Assembly (NCBI RefSeq): GCF_963455295.1
Contig: NZ_OY734020.1
Location: forward strand, 496,001 to 560,000
DNA length: 64,000 bases
Reading direction: 5' to 3'
Source of the DNA: Candidatus Thiodiazotropha sp. CDECU1
Lineage (GTDB): Bacteria > Pseudomonadota > Gammaproteobacteria > Chromatiales > Chromatiaceae
Made by a program: the position numbers and the translations under genes. Below the pieces are notes generated by a model. It saw only the letters and a program-made list of their open reading frames with translations. It was not told the origin of the DNA and ran no database searches. Of this stretch, positions 34,474-43,665 are shown piece after piece. Within the stretch, counting starts at the first letter, position 1; each line of letters starts with the position of its first letter.

Positions 34474-35625
34474 TTAAGAATGGATTGCCTTGCCATTCCG
34501 ATCGAAAAAGCACAGATTCTCTACCCCGATATGCACATAGAGTTGTTCACCAATTCTGAAGTTCTGGTGGCCGGTCAATTGGACCAGTAAATGAGGCGCA
34601 TCACCCGGGGTCTTGGCTTCACCGGCCTTGGCGCTTGTGTGCATGATCAGATCTGTATCCAGATGCAGGATTGTCTCATGCCCCATTGCTTCAACCGCGC
34701 TAATCCGGGCAGCCAGGTTTTGCTCTGACTGCGTATTGGCCAGTTGGATTGCATGGGGACGAATCCCCACTAGCAGTCTCTCTTCGTAGCGAGAAGCAAG
34801 ACCTGGAAAATTCGCCACTAGCTGCTGCGGGAGCGGGAGGCGTATAGGCCCCAGTTCGAGCAGGCTCTCGCGGTTATCCCGGCGTAGCGATGCGCAAAGC
34901 AGGTTCATGCCGGGGGAGCCGATAAATCGTGCAACGAAGGCATTGGTGGGACGCTCATAGATCGCTTGAGGCGTCCCCACCTGTTGCAACAGTCCGTGAC
35001 TGATCACGGCCACCCGCTGACCCAGGGTCATGGCCTCTGCCTGGTCGTGGGTGACATACAGGGTGGTGGTGGCGAGTTCGCTTTGCAGGCGGGCGATCTC
35101 GGAACGAATCTGAACCCGTAGTCGGGCGTCCAGGTTGGAGAGCGGTTCATCCATCAGAAAGATGTCGGCCTCGCGGATGATCGCGCGGCCCATCGCCACC
35201 CGTTGGCGCTGTCCTCCCGACAAGGCCTTGGGTTTGCGTGCCAGGAGCGGTATGAGATCGAGCATTTCTGCGATTCCCATCACCTTCTCCTCGATGGCGG
35301 CGACTGACTGTTTCTGCATACGCAAGGGAAACGCCAGGTTGTCGCGTACCGTCATGTGGGGGTAGAGGGCATAGTTCTGAAACACCATGGCCAGATTGCG
35401 TTGCTGTGGGGGGATGTGGTTGACCACCCGGTCATTTATACGGATCTCGCCTGAACTGATCTCCTCCAAACCTGCCGTCATGCGCAACAGTGTGGATTTG
35501 CCGCAACCGGAGGGGCCGACAAGCACCATGAGTTCACCATCATTGACCTTGAGGTTCAGTTCATGGATTGCGTCAATAGTGCCACCGAAGCTTCTACTGA
35601 CGTTGTCGAACTCGATAGTAGCCAT
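34474..35625 (-). CDS. Carbohydrate ABC importer ATPase (UgpC/MalK type)
   Basis: A 383-residue ATPase with Walker A GPSGCGKST, signature LSGGQRQRVAMGRA, Walker B IFLMDEPLSNLDA and a C-terminal TOBE/OB regulatory domain at ~240-383. The ATG at 35625 matches the MATIEFDNVSRSF opening normal for the family and lies 2 bp after the permease stop; upstream in-frame codons are not plausible. It powers the importer encoded by the three preceding genes. Confidence 0.92.
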   Translation of the reverse strand: MATIEFDNVSRSFGGTIDAIHELNLKVNDGELMVLVGPSGCGKSTLLRMTAGLEEISSGEIRINDRVVNHIPPQQRNLAMVFQNYALYPHMTVRDNLAFPLRMQKQSVAAIEEKVMGIAEMLDLIPLLARKPKALSGGQRQRVAMGRAIIREADIFLMDEPLSNLDARLRVQIRSEIARLQSELATTTLYVTHDQAEAMTLGQRVAVISHGLLQQVGTPQAIYERPTNAFVARFIGSPGMNLLCASLRRDNRESLLELGPIRLPLPQQLVANFPGLASRYEERLLVGIRPHAIQLANTQSEQNLAARISAVEAMGHETILHLDTDLIMHTSAKAGEAKTPGDAPHLLVQLTGHQNFRIGEQLYVHIGVENLCFFDRNGKAIHS

Positions 35626-35627
35626 AC

Positions 35628-36458
35628 TCAGCCCTTTATAGCCGAACTTGCCACGCCGGCAACGAACCAGCGTTGAAAGATGACAAACACCAGCAATACC
35701 GGAGACACCATCATCATTCCAAAGGCGAGGATATCGCCCCATTGCAGGGGTGGCAGGGTATAGAAGCTGGCGATAGCAACCGGTAAGGGGCGCACTGTAG
35801 GGCCAATGGTTACCATCGTGGGCCAAAGGTAGCTACCCCACCAAGTGAGGAAGGTGAGAATGGCGACACTGGCGAATGCCGGTTTGGCATTCGGCACGAT
35901 GATGCTGAAAAAGATACGCAGGGTTGAAGCGCCATCGAGACGGGCGGCCTCTTCGAGTTCTTTGGGCATGCCGATGAAAAAGCTGTAGAAGAGATAGATG
36001 GCGAAGGCGTTGGCAATAAACGGGATGATCTGCACACTGTAGCTATCGCGCAGACCGAGCAGGGAAGCGCCATAGAACAAGGGCACGGCGATTGCCTCGA
36101 AAGGCAGGATCATCAGTGCCAGAACCAGATTGAAGAGCAGATCCCGCCCACGCCACTGCAGGCGCGCGAAGGCATAGGCGGCGAGTGAATTGACCAACAG
36201 GCCACAGATGACAATGCAGCTGGTGATGAACAGCGAATTGAAAAAGAAGCGCAGAAAATCGCTGCGTCGAAACACGTCGTTATAGTTTTGCAGAGATAGG
36301 TCGCTTGGTAGAAATGCTGCCAGTGAACCACCCTCCAACAATACTCTATGATCCGGTTTGAGGCTGCCGGAGAACATCATGATCAATGGGGCGATGAACA
36401 GCAGCGCCATGCCGACAAGTAGTAGATAACTGAACAGAATGCGTGGGGCAGGTCTCAT
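35628..36458 (-). CDS. Carbohydrate ABC permease (UgpE/MalG type)
   Basis: A 276-residue permease with six helices and the EAA loop (ELEEAARLDGASTLRIFFSII) that contacts the ATPase. The SLxxYAFAR segment and C-terminal FVAGVASSAIKG are typical of MalG-like subunits. It overlaps the upstream permease gene by 4 bp (ATGA). Confidence 0.9.
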   Translation of the reverse strand: MRPAPRILFSYLLLVGMALLFIAPLIMMFSGSLKPDHRVLLEGGSLAAFLPSDLSLQNYNDVFRRSDFLRFFFNSLFITSCIVICGLLVNSLAAYAFARLQWRGRDLLFNLVLALMILPFEAIAVPLFYGASLLGLRDSYSVQIIPFIANAFAIYLFYSFFIGMPKELEEAARLDGASTLRIFFSIIVPNAKPAFASVAILTFLTWWGSYLWPTMVTIGPTVRPLPVAIASFYTLPPLQWGDILAFGMMMVSPVLLVFVIFQRWFVAGVASSAIKG

Positions 36459-37357
36459 GCCACCTCCCGCTCATGGTGTGTGAAACGGCGCTGTAGCCAG
36501 GTGACTGCGAGCACGAGTAGAAAGAACACCACCGTCATGGCACTGGCAAGGGCTACCTGTTGGCGGGCGAAGGCCGCCTGCACCGCCTCATACATAACGG
36601 TTGTGGTGGCATTGTCGGGACCTCCCCGGGTCATGATCTGCACCTGGTCAAACAGGCGAAAGGCGAGAATGGTGGTGATCAGCATAACGAAGATCAATGG
36701 ATTGCGCAGTTGTGGCAGGGTGATGTGCAAGAGTTGCTGGCGACGCCCGGCACCATCAAGGGTGGCGGCTTCATAGAGTGTCTGCGGAATATTCTGCAGG
36801 CCGGCGAGCAGGATCACCATCTGAAATCCCACGCCCTGCCAGATCGAAAGCAGCATGATGCCCGGCAGGGCAAATATGGGATCACGTAAGAAGTCCCTGG
36901 CCTCCCACAGACCAAAGCTCGCCTGTGTGAGAAAGGTGTTCATCATGCCGTTCGAACCCGGGGCATAGATCAGTGACCAGATTACCGCAACCAGGGACAT
37001 GGGGAAGACAACAGGCATGAAGAAAAGGGTGCGAAACGCGACAGTTCCAGGGAGTCCCTGATTCAGCAACAGGGCCAATGCGAGGGCGAGCGCGGTTTGC
37101 ACGGGGACCACGATTAACGCGAACAGGAGATTGTTGAGTAGCGCTCGCAAGAAGCCGGGATTGTCGAACAGATGCAGGAATTGATCGAAGCCAACAAAAT
37201 TCACTGGCAGTGGCGAGCCGAGGCGCAGGTCGGTAAAGGCTAATACCAAGGCTGTGGCGAAGGGAAGGAGGATAAAAAGCAGCAGTCCCGCCAATGCGGG
37301 AATCGCCATGATTACGGCTGTTGTTGTTTGATCACGTAAACGGCGTTGCTTGCTCAA
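36455..37357 (-). CDS. Carbohydrate ABC permease (UgpA/MalF type)
   Basis: A 300-residue permease with six helices, conserved FTDLRLGSPLPVNFVGFDQF after TM1 and the EAA loop LYEAATLDGAGRRQQLLHIT. It forms the channel with the UgpE-like subunit. Its start overlaps the binding-protein stop by 4 bp, giving tight translational coupling. Confidence 0.9.
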   Translation of the reverse strand: MSKQRRLRDQTTTAVIMAIPALAGLLLFILLPFATALVLAFTDLRLGSPLPVNFVGFDQFLHLFDNPGFLRALLNNLLFALIVVPVQTALALALALLLNQGLPGTVAFRTLFFMPVVFPMSLVAVIWSLIYAPGSNGMMNTFLTQASFGLWEARDFLRDPIFALPGIMLLSIWQGVGFQMVILLAGLQNIPQTLYEAATLDGAGRRQQLLHITLPQLRNPLIFVMLITTILAFRLFDQVQIMTRGGPDNATTTVMYEAVQAAFARQQVALASAMTVVFFLLVLAVTWLQRRFTHHEREVA

Positions 37358-38661
37358 GGTTTTGCTACTCCTTGCCAGGGATAGCCCTGATTGTCCTCAA
37401 TCTCACGATCGATTACCTCCACTGCGCTGTCCAGCACACGCTGTACATCGCCCCCGCTGCGAATGCGATCGACAATCTTTTGAAACTCAGCCGTGATGAT
37501 CGGATAAGCCGGGGTTCTCGGTCGTGGCACACCATGCCCCTGGTTGAGCTGTGCAACAAACAGATGGAGTGGCCCATCCTGGCGATAGAGAGGGGAGGCA
37601 TCGATGGCCGATCGGGTGGCGGGTACGGCACTGTTGGCATTCGCCATGGACAACACCTCTTCGGTGCTGAGCAGGAATTCGAGAAAACTGGCTGCCGCCT
37701 CGGGGCGCTCGCTGTCAGCCGTAATCGACCAACACCATGAACCCAGGCCTGTCTTGCTGCCGGTACCGAAATCGGGCAAGGGCAGTAGCAGCAGGTCATC
37801 GCCCAGGTTCGAGTGGTATTGCTGGTAGTTCCAATGCCCTCCCAAGGCCAAGGGTACGCGGCGACTGGTAAAGGCGGCATCATCGATATTGGGATCGACC
37901 AGGTTGTCTGCTATCCACCCTTGCAACCTGCTTAGGATGGCTATGCTATGTGGCCCATTGAGTACCCCATCGGCACTGTCGTGACGCTCTCGCTCGATGA
38001 GATCACCCCCTGCCGACTGCAGCATTGGCGACAGGCCATAGGTATACCATTCGCCTGCATAGTTGAGCTTGAGATCGAGTACCTGTCCGTCCGGGTCCTG
38101 GCTGGCCAGTTGCTTCAATGCAGCTTCGAACTCATCCAACGACCAGGGTTGCTGCAGCGAGGGGATGCGGAGTTCTGCCTGAAGCAGCTTGGAGCGATCG
38201 GCATACAGACCGAGGCCCGAGTCATAGATGCCGACCGCCCAGAGCCGATCTGCATAACTACCCTGGGCAGTGATCGATGGAAGTAGATCGGCAAGCAGTT
38301 TATTGTCGAGTAGGTTCGCCAGCGGGCGTAAGTGTCCCTGCCAGGCATAGGCGGAGAGAAAGGGACCATCCAGCTCGAGCAGGTCAGGCAGCTCGCCGGC
38401 AATGGCTGCGGCCTGTATCTGGGCGTTGTAGCTCCCTTCGGGGATCAGGGTGAGTTGAACCTTGGTGTAGGAATCTGTTTGGTTGAAACGATCGACCTGT
38501 TGTTGCAGAACTGTGCGCTCGCTCTCCTGTCCGGCATGGGCCCAGACCTTGAGCATGATGCCGTCTGCCGTTGAATCTGTCCCTTTTCCGCAACCACCCA
38601 GGAGGATTGTGAGCAAGAGGCCGATAAACAGAAGCTTATCTGTATGATTCCTATATCTCAT
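37354..38661 (-). CDS. Carbohydrate ABC substrate-binding lipoprotein
   Basis: A 435-residue type 1 extracellular solute-binding protein, a lipoprotein by its lipobox (ILLGGC). The pattern IQAAAIAGELPDLLELDG near the N-terminal third and the WxWSITADSERPEAAASFLEFL region are typical of UgpB/MalE-like proteins. The ATG at 38661 puts the signal right at the N-terminus; an ATG at 38688 adds nine residues. It is the first gene of a four-gene importer operon; no glycosidase or regulator neighbours it, so the sugar cannot be deduced. Confidence 0.88.
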   Translation of the reverse strand: MRYRNHTDKLLFIGLLLTILLGGCGKGTDSTADGIMLKVWAHAGQESERTVLQQQVDRFNQTDSYTKVQLTLIPEGSYNAQIQAAAIAGELPDLLELDGPFLSAYAWQGHLRPLANLLDNKLLADLLPSITAQGSYADRLWAVGIYDSGLGLYADRSKLLQAELRIPSLQQPWSLDEFEAALKQLASQDPDGQVLDLKLNYAGEWYTYGLSPMLQSAGGDLIERERHDSADGVLNGPHSIAILSRLQGWIADNLVDPNIDDAAFTSRRVPLALGGHWNYQQYHSNLGDDLLLLPLPDFGTGSKTGLGSWCWSITADSERPEAAASFLEFLLSTEEVLSMANANSAVPATRSAIDASPLYRQDGPLHLFVAQLNQGHGVPRPRTPAYPIITAEFQKIVDRIRSGGDVQRVLDSAVEVIDREIEDNQGYPWQGVAKP

Positions 38662-39028
38662 GATTATGCTATTGAAGTCTGTAGCCAAATTGTGTGATTT
38701 GTTTTATCGGTTGGCACTGGGTAATAGCCTAACACACTGGTCATTTTTCAAGCGCCATTTATCGTAACCATATTTGGCCGCATTTTGCAGTCTATATCTA
38801 TCCACAGGATAGGGTGGCTTGTTAATATCGCTATATAGGCAGCAAGTGTCTCAAGGTGATGGCCGCTTTGCTTCAACAAAATGCCAAGTGGTGAAACTGG
38901 GATGGCGTGACTATAGAATATGGCCGTTTACAGGCGGCCAGTATTGTAAACTCTCTCGGACGATAGTGGTGTCGATGGTTCCTCACAATACTTTTAGCCT
39001 CTGGTGAGTTGTAGCATCAAGATAAGAA
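38662..39028. other. Intergenic region upstream of the ABC importer
   Basis: About 365 bp without a convincing gene. It holds the divergent leaders of the importer and of the small gene at 39029, and a short hairpin built on GGCCG and CGGCC around 38931-38949. Nothing else is apparent. Confidence 0.4.
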
Positions 39029-39307
39029 ATGAAATATAAAATAGGCAACAGAGTACATATCGAAGGTCACTGGAATTTTCCTAACGACTGCACAGGAACA
39101 ATTTCTAAACCTCCCAAATTGGCCGCTCATCATGCGGCTGATCATGCGTCATGGAGAGGTGCAAGGAGAGTCGTTAAGGGAAAAAAGGGATCGATTGTAT
39201 TTTATTGGGTTAAATTCGATACGCCACAAATAGATAATGACGGTGATGGGCCCTATGCCGAAGCTGAGGTAGAGGCGGAGTATATAGAACTTATCGATCT
39301 CGAATAA
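39029..39307 (+). CDS. Small SH3-like hypothetical protein
   Basis: A 92-residue soluble protein starting MKYKIGNRVHIEGHWNFP and ending EAEVEAEYIELIDLE, a beta-rich pattern resembling small SH3-type barrels (KIGNRVHI, GSIVFYWVKFD). Function unknown; it is more AT-rich than most neighbours and stands alone. Confidence 0.6.
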   Translation: MKYKIGNRVHIEGHWNFPNDCTGTISKPPKLAAHHAADHASWRGARRVVKGKKGSIVFYWVKFDTPQIDNDGDGPYAEAEVEAEYIELIDLE

Positions 39308-39363
39308 GACAGGCTATTGGCTGAAACTGCAGTAGATTAATAATAGTATGGAAAAGTGAATAA

Positions 39364-39975
39364 GTGACAGACGATCCGCAACAATATCACGCGTTACAGA
39401 TCCAACTCGATTTACATCAAGGCATCCCCTTCACCCCAAATTGGACCGCTGAGTCAGATTTCATACAGATCATTGTCGATGCCTGTCTGAAAGCCACACC
39501 CAAACTTATTCTGGAGTGCAGCAGCGGTTTGACAACATTGATGCTGGCCCGCTGCTGTCAGATCAATGGTGCCGGGCATGTGATCAGTCTTGAGGATGGT
39601 CAGCAGTATGCCGACCATACACGAAGCTATATCGATCGATATGATCTCGGTGACTATGCAAGCGTGATCCATGCGCCGCTGCAGGAGACGCTTGTGGATG
39701 GATTAACTTATGCGTGGTACTCGACAGACGCCATTCCTGAATCAGGCATAGATATGCTGGTGGTCGATGGGCCTTCCGGTTTTATTCAGAAGCGCTCGCG
39801 CTATCCTGTGCTGCCCGTCTGCCGTACACGTCTGGCCGAAAGCTGTGAGATCTATCTGGATGACGCCGCCCGCGAGGATGAACAGGCGATCGTGGACATG
39901 TGGCAGGCCCGCTTCCCAGAGCTGAAACATGAGTTTCGCAACACTATCAGGGGTTGCTCCATCCTCTCCTTTTAA
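39364..39975 (+). CDS. SAM-dependent methyltransferase-like protein
   Basis: A 203-residue Rossmann-type protein. ILECSSGLTTLMLARCC resembles motif I, HVISLEDGQQYADHTR motif II and IDMLVVDGPSG motif IV of class I methyltransferases, near the CmcI-type group. The start is GTG. There is no clear partner; the gene lies 56 bp after the small SH3-like gene. Substrate unknown. Confidence 0.7.
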   Translation: MTDDPQQYHALQIQLDLHQGIPFTPNWTAESDFIQIIVDACLKATPKLILECSSGLTTLMLARCCQINGAGHVISLEDGQQYADHTRSYIDRYDLGDYASVIHAPLQETLVDGLTYAWYSTDAIPESGIDMLVVDGPSGFIQKRSRYPVLPVCRTRLAESCEIYLDDAAREDEQAIVDMWQARFPELKHEFRNTIRGCSILSF

Positions 39976-40005
39976 TCGGATGCGCCTGGCCTTTGCACTG
40001 TTCCA

Positions 40006-40332
40006 TTAACCCATGTCGCCAGGCATCGGCAGCATTTCGGATACCTCCAGCGTGCCACCGTATTCCAGGTGTGGACAGGTTTTTAGCAGCTCCAACGCCG
40101 TCTCCATGCTCTCGGCTTGAAGAATGGAGAATCCCATAATCGGATTTGAGGAGGGTTCTTCGGAGACGCCGCCAGGGGTCAATACCTTGGTTATGCCCAC
40201 CGGTGTGCCTGGATTGGTCAGGGCCGAACCCAGTCTGTCCGCCCAAGCCTGCCATTCGGCCATCCCTTCAGCGCCCTCTTCCGGTGTTTCGGGCATCTTG
40301 CCGCCGTGATAGGTAAAGATATATTCAGCCAT
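40006..40332 (-). CDS. YCII-related domain protein
   Basis: A 108-residue ferredoxin-like-fold protein of the YCII/DGPF family, with the recognisable MAEYIFTYHGGKMPETPEE opening, ESMETALELLKTCPHL and SEMLPMPG ending. Such proteins often accompany SRPBCC proteins and ECF sigma factors; here the SRPBCC gene is 19 bp upstream. No enzymatic function is established. Confidence 0.8.
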   Translation of the reverse strand: MAEYIFTYHGGKMPETPEEGAEGMAEWQAWADRLGSALTNPGTPVGITKVLTPGGVSEEPSSNPIMGFSILQAESMETALELLKTCPHLEYGGTLEVSEMLPMPGDMG

Positions 40333-40351
40333 GCTTTGTTATCCTGTGGAT

Positions 40352-40795
40352 CTAATAAGAGTTGGGCCTGCCGCCGACCCCGTCGAGGTGTTGCTTTAGA
40401 CTGCTGGCGATATAGTGATCCCAACCAGCTTTGCAGATGTCATAACACTGCAACTCGGGGGTTAAGCCTATATGGGTAAGGGTGATGGTGCTTTGATCAT
40501 CCTGTTCGGTGATCTCAAACCTTAAGCGTGTTCCCAGCCACTCTTCGGGATCATCCAAAGAGTCTGAAACCATATGGGACTTGCAACATTCGAGTTCAAT
40601 CATATGCGGTTTGCTCAAGGACACCGCTTCGAATACCCAGTAGGATACGCCGCCGAAGTTGGTTTTGGCTCTATCGCCGACTTTTTCGAATCGCCCGCTC
40701 ATCGGTGTCCACCATGCCGACATCTCTTGGGTAATCGCCTTATAGGCACGCTCGGCAGAGACTGAACAACAAATAGAAGTTAGGTAGTTGGACAT
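40352..40795 (-). CDS. SRPBCC/AHSA1-like domain protein
   Basis: A 147-residue START/Bet v1-like protein: an N-terminal strand (ICCSVSAERAYKAITQEMSAWW), middle strands with LRFEITEQDDQSTITLTHIGL, and a C-terminal helix with GWDHYIASSLKQHLDG, the pattern of activator-of-Hsp90-homologue domains. Ligand unknown. First in a two-gene operon with the YCII gene. Confidence 0.78.
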   Translation of the reverse strand: MSNYLTSICCSVSAERAYKAITQEMSAWWTPMSGRFEKVGDRAKTNFGGVSYWVFEAVSLSKPHMIELECCKSHMVSDSLDDPEEWLGTRLRFEITEQDDQSTITLTHIGLTPELQCYDICKAGWDHYIASSLKQHLDGVGGRPNSY

Positions 40796-40856
40796 TTCGT
40801 GGTTATCTCTACCAATCCCATTGCTATATTGCTGTTTTTTGCATTAGAGGTTAATT

Positions 40857-41771
40857 TTAGGATGTTTTTGTCACACCGTTCTCAAGCACCATCGACTCCA
40901 TCAGATCGATGAACTTCTGCTGATAGCGGCGCAGGTATTTGTCCTTGTGGTAGGCCACCCAGGTGGTCTCCCAGGGGAGCATGTTGCCGAGATCCCGGAT
41001 CGCCATATCCCTGTCCTGTTCTTTTGAATAGGCCATGCTGGCGATGAGCCCGACGCCAAAGCCCTCCCGTACATAGGTCTTGATCACATCGGTATCCGCG
41101 GCGGTCAAAACCACGTTGGGCTGCAGTCCGGCCCGGGCGAAGGTGTTCTGCATATGGCTGGCACCGGTAAAGCCGAAGGTGTAGGTGATAAGCGGGTAGT
41201 CGCAGATACGCTCCAGGGAGAGGGATTTCTCCGCCAGCACCGGGTGGTCCTTGAGGGCGATGAGACTGCGGTTCCAGCGATAGCAGGGGATGGCATTGAG
41301 CGCGGAGTGATCCCCCAACTCCTCGGTGCAGATGGAGAAATCGACCCGGTCGTTGATGGACATCTCCACCAGCTCCTTGGGTGTGCCCTGGTGAATCTGC
41401 AGGTTGACGGTGGGGAAGAGGGGGCGAAAGGCGCGGATCACCGCAGGCAGTACATAGCGTGCCTGGGTATGGGTGGTGCCGATGCGCAGTACGCCACTGC
41501 TCTCCTCCACATGGTCACGGCCGATGGCAAGGATATTTTCACGGATCGAGAGGGCCTGCCGCGCATAGTTCAGAACCTCCTCCCCAGCCGCCGTCAGGGC
41601 GATCAGCCGTTTCCCCTTGCGCACGAAGAGCTGGGTGCCCAGCTCCTTTTCGAGCTGGGCCAGGTGCTGGGAGACCGCCGACTGCACCAGAAAGATCTGT
41701 TTTGCCGCCAGGGTGACGTTGAAGCCCGACTCTGCCAGGGCCACCAGTGAATTGAGCTGCCTCAGTTCCAT
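40857..41771 (-). CDS. cysB: CysB/Cbl-type LysR regulator of sulfur assimilation
   Basis: A 304-residue LysR protein. The N-terminal helix-turn-helix is at ~5-65, and the effector domain contains stretches diagnostic of CysB-type regulators: TTHTQARYVLP, PCYRWNRSLIAL, PLITYTFGFTG and ADTDVIKTYVREGFGVG. The ATG at 41771 is preferred over an in-frame TTG at 41783. It is divergent from cysJIH with a T-N11-A palindrome between, so it probably activates sulfite reductase genes when O-acetylserine or N-acetylserine is present. CysB versus Cbl assignment is not certain. Confidence 0.88.
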   Translation of the reverse strand: MELRQLNSLVALAESGFNVTLAAKQIFLVQSAVSQHLAQLEKELGTQLFVRKGKRLIALTAAGEEVLNYARQALSIRENILAIGRDHVEESSGVLRIGTTHTQARYVLPAVIRAFRPLFPTVNLQIHQGTPKELVEMSINDRVDFSICTEELGDHSALNAIPCYRWNRSLIALKDHPVLAEKSLSLERICDYPLITYTFGFTGASHMQNTFARAGLQPNVVLTAADTDVIKTYVREGFGVGLIASMAYSKEQDRDMAIRDLGNMLPWETTWVAYHKDKYLRRYQQKFIDLMESMVLENGVTKTS

Positions 41772-41797
41772 ATCTCTTTTCAAGATTAAATATCAAA

Positions 41798-41820
41798 ATA
41801 TATAACTTCACAAGATATAT
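41798..41820. promoter_or_regulatory. LysR-type (T-N11-A) site between cysB-like gene and cysJ
   Basis: ATATAT at 41798-41803 and ATATAT at 41815-41820 flank 11 bp, an ideal T-N11-A arrangement. It lies 26 bp upstream of the regulator ATG and 60 bp upstream of cysJ, suited to both activation and autoregulation. The AT-rich arms make chance occurrence possible. Confidence 0.45.
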
Positions 41821-41880
41821 CACCTCTACCAAGATTGCTACCCAACACAAGCGCAAAATTTAACCTGGAGTCGATTCGCC

Positions 41881-43665
41881 ATGGAAAACAGTGCCAAGAC
41901 CCTAGCGGGGTTTCCATCCCACCCCCTGGATGGCCTGCAGCTCACCCGTCTGCAGCAGGCGGTCGAGGGGTTGAACAGCCAGCAACTGAATTGGGCAAGC
42001 GGCTATCTTGCGGGACTGGGTGCGGTGCAACCCTCAGTGAGCAAGGCGGCCAATGAGGCCTCAGGCGTGACCATCCTGTATGCCACCCAGGGTGGCAATG
42101 CCCGCAGCGTGGCGGAGACCCTGGCTGAAAACGCCACGGCCAGGGGGCTTGCCCCACGCCTGGTCTCTGCCGACAGTTACCGCCCCAGGGAGCTTGTCAG
42201 GGAGCGACTGCTGCTGGTGGTGATCAGTACCCAGGGTGAAGGGGAGCCCCCGGAGAGCGCACACGAACTGTTCAAATATCTCCAGGGCAAGCGGGCGCCT
42301 CGACTGGAGCAGCTTAAATACGCCATCTTCGGCCTGGGGGATTCCAGTTACGAGCAGTTCTGCCAGGCGTCCAGGGAACTGGATGAGTTGCTAAACGGGC
42401 AGGGTGCCCAGGCGCTGCTCGAACGTGTCGATGCGGATGTGGATTTCCAGCAATCCTCTTCGAGCTGGCAGGGTGAGATCCTGCAGACCCTGGAAAAACT
42501 GCAGCCGTCGGATCAGGCAACCATCATTCCCCTGCAGCGGGGGCCGGCGACAGTCAGGCATGATCGCAACAACCCGTTTCAGGCCGAGCTGTTGGAACGT
42601 CGCCGTATCACCACCAGCGATGCGGTGTGCAATGTGCAGCATCTAACCCTGGAGATCGATCCGCAAGTGATCAGCTACCGGCCGGGGGATGCTCTGGGAC
42701 TCTTCTTCAGGAACGATCCAGCCCTGGTCGACGAGATTCTCTCCCTGACAAGGCTGGCAGCCGAGACGCCGGTCGGCCTCAATGGCGAGAGTCTGACCCT
42801 GGCCGAGGCCCTGAGAGAACGTCTGGAGCTGACCCAGCTCCATCCCAATGTGGTCAAGGCCTGGGCGGCGCTCGATGCTGCCGCGGATCTAACTACCCTG
42901 AGCCAAGACAACGAACAGTTACGGGCCTTTGTCAGCGACCGCCAATTCATCGATCTGCCACAGCAGCATCCCGCCGAGGTGGATGCCCAGGGGTTGGTTG
43001 AGCTGCTGCATACCCAACAGCCCCGGCTCTACTCCATCGCCTCCAGCCAGGCAGCCTACGCAGACGAGATCCATCTGACTGTCGCCGCTCTGCACTACAG
43101 GGGCCATGGACGGGACTATCTGGGTGGTGCCTCCGGTTATCTGACCCAGCGTATCGCCGAGGGCGATCCTTTGGCTGCCTATGTGGTGGAGAACCCGTGT
43201 TTCAAGCTGCCGCAAGGGGCAGATACACCGATCATCATGGTCGGTGCTGGGACGGGTATCGCGCCCTATCGCGCCTTCCTGCAGGAGCGCGAGGCCTCAG
43301 GTGCTGCCGGCGAGAACTGGTTGGTGTTCGGCAATCGCCATTTTCACCGGGACTTCCTCTATCAGACCGACTGGCTCAGCTACCGCAGGGCCGGTCTACT
43401 GGATCGTATCAGCCTCGCCTTCTCCCGGGACGGGGGTGAGCGCAGCTATGTACAGGCCAGGCTCTACGAAGAGCGGGCGGAACTCTATCGCTGGCTACAG
43501 GAGGGCGCCCACCTCTATATCTGTGGCGGGGTGGAGATGGCGCATGGGGTGCATCAATCCCTGTTGGCCGTGGCCCAGGATCAGGGTGGCCTGAAAGAGG
43601 AGGCCGCCGTCGAATATATCGAGTCCCTGCGTCAGCAGGGGCGTTACCAGCGGGACGTCTACTGA
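41881..43665 (+). CDS. cysJ: Sulfite reductase [NADPH] flavoprotein alpha subunit
   Basis: A 594-residue diflavin reductase: a FMN flavodoxin domain at ~60-200 (TILYATQGGNARSVAETLAE), an FAD/connecting domain at ~225-440 (RLYSIASSQ as the FAD-binding RxYS) and an NADPH domain at ~450-594 (GAGTGIAPYRAFLQERE, ending RYQRDVY). It passes electrons from NADPH to the CysI haemoprotein. CTGGAG sits 9 bp before the ATG. Its stop overlaps the cysI start by one base. Confidence 0.95.
   Translation: MENSAKTLAGFPSHPLDGLQLTRLQQAVEGLNSQQLNWASGYLAGLGAVQPSVSKAANEASGVTILYATQGGNARSVAETLAENATARGLAPRLVSADSYRPRELVRERLLLVVISTQGEGEPPESAHELFKYLQGKRAPRLEQLKYAIFGLGDSSYEQFCQASRELDELLNGQGAQALLERVDADVDFQQSSSSWQGEILQTLEKLQPSDQATIIPLQRGPATVRHDRNNPFQAELLERRRITTSDAVCNVQHLTLEIDPQVISYRPGDALGLFFRNDPALVDEILSLTRLAAETPVGLNGESLTLAEALRERLELTQLHPNVVKAWAALDAAADLTTLSQDNEQLRAFVSDRQFIDLPQQHPAEVDAQGLVELLHTQQPRLYSIASSQAAYADEIHLTVAALHYRGHGRDYLGGASGYLTQRIAEGDPLAAYVVENPCFKLPQGADTPIIMVGAGTGIAPYRAFLQEREASGAAGENWLVFGNRHFHRDFLYQTDWLSYRRAGLLDRISLAFSRDGGERSYVQARLYEERAELYRWLQEGAHLYICGGVEMAHGVHQSLLAVAQDQGGLKEEAAVEYIESLRQQGRYQRDVY

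Noticed and set aside
34474-35826. N-terminally extended version of the ABC ATPase (450 codons)
   Set aside because: The extra 67 residues overlap the upstream permease gene and are unlike the family; the ATG at 35625 is standard.
38726-38732. GCCTAAC box on the plus strand as another attC end
   Set aside because: No GTTRRRY partner or palindromic arms within 150 bp.
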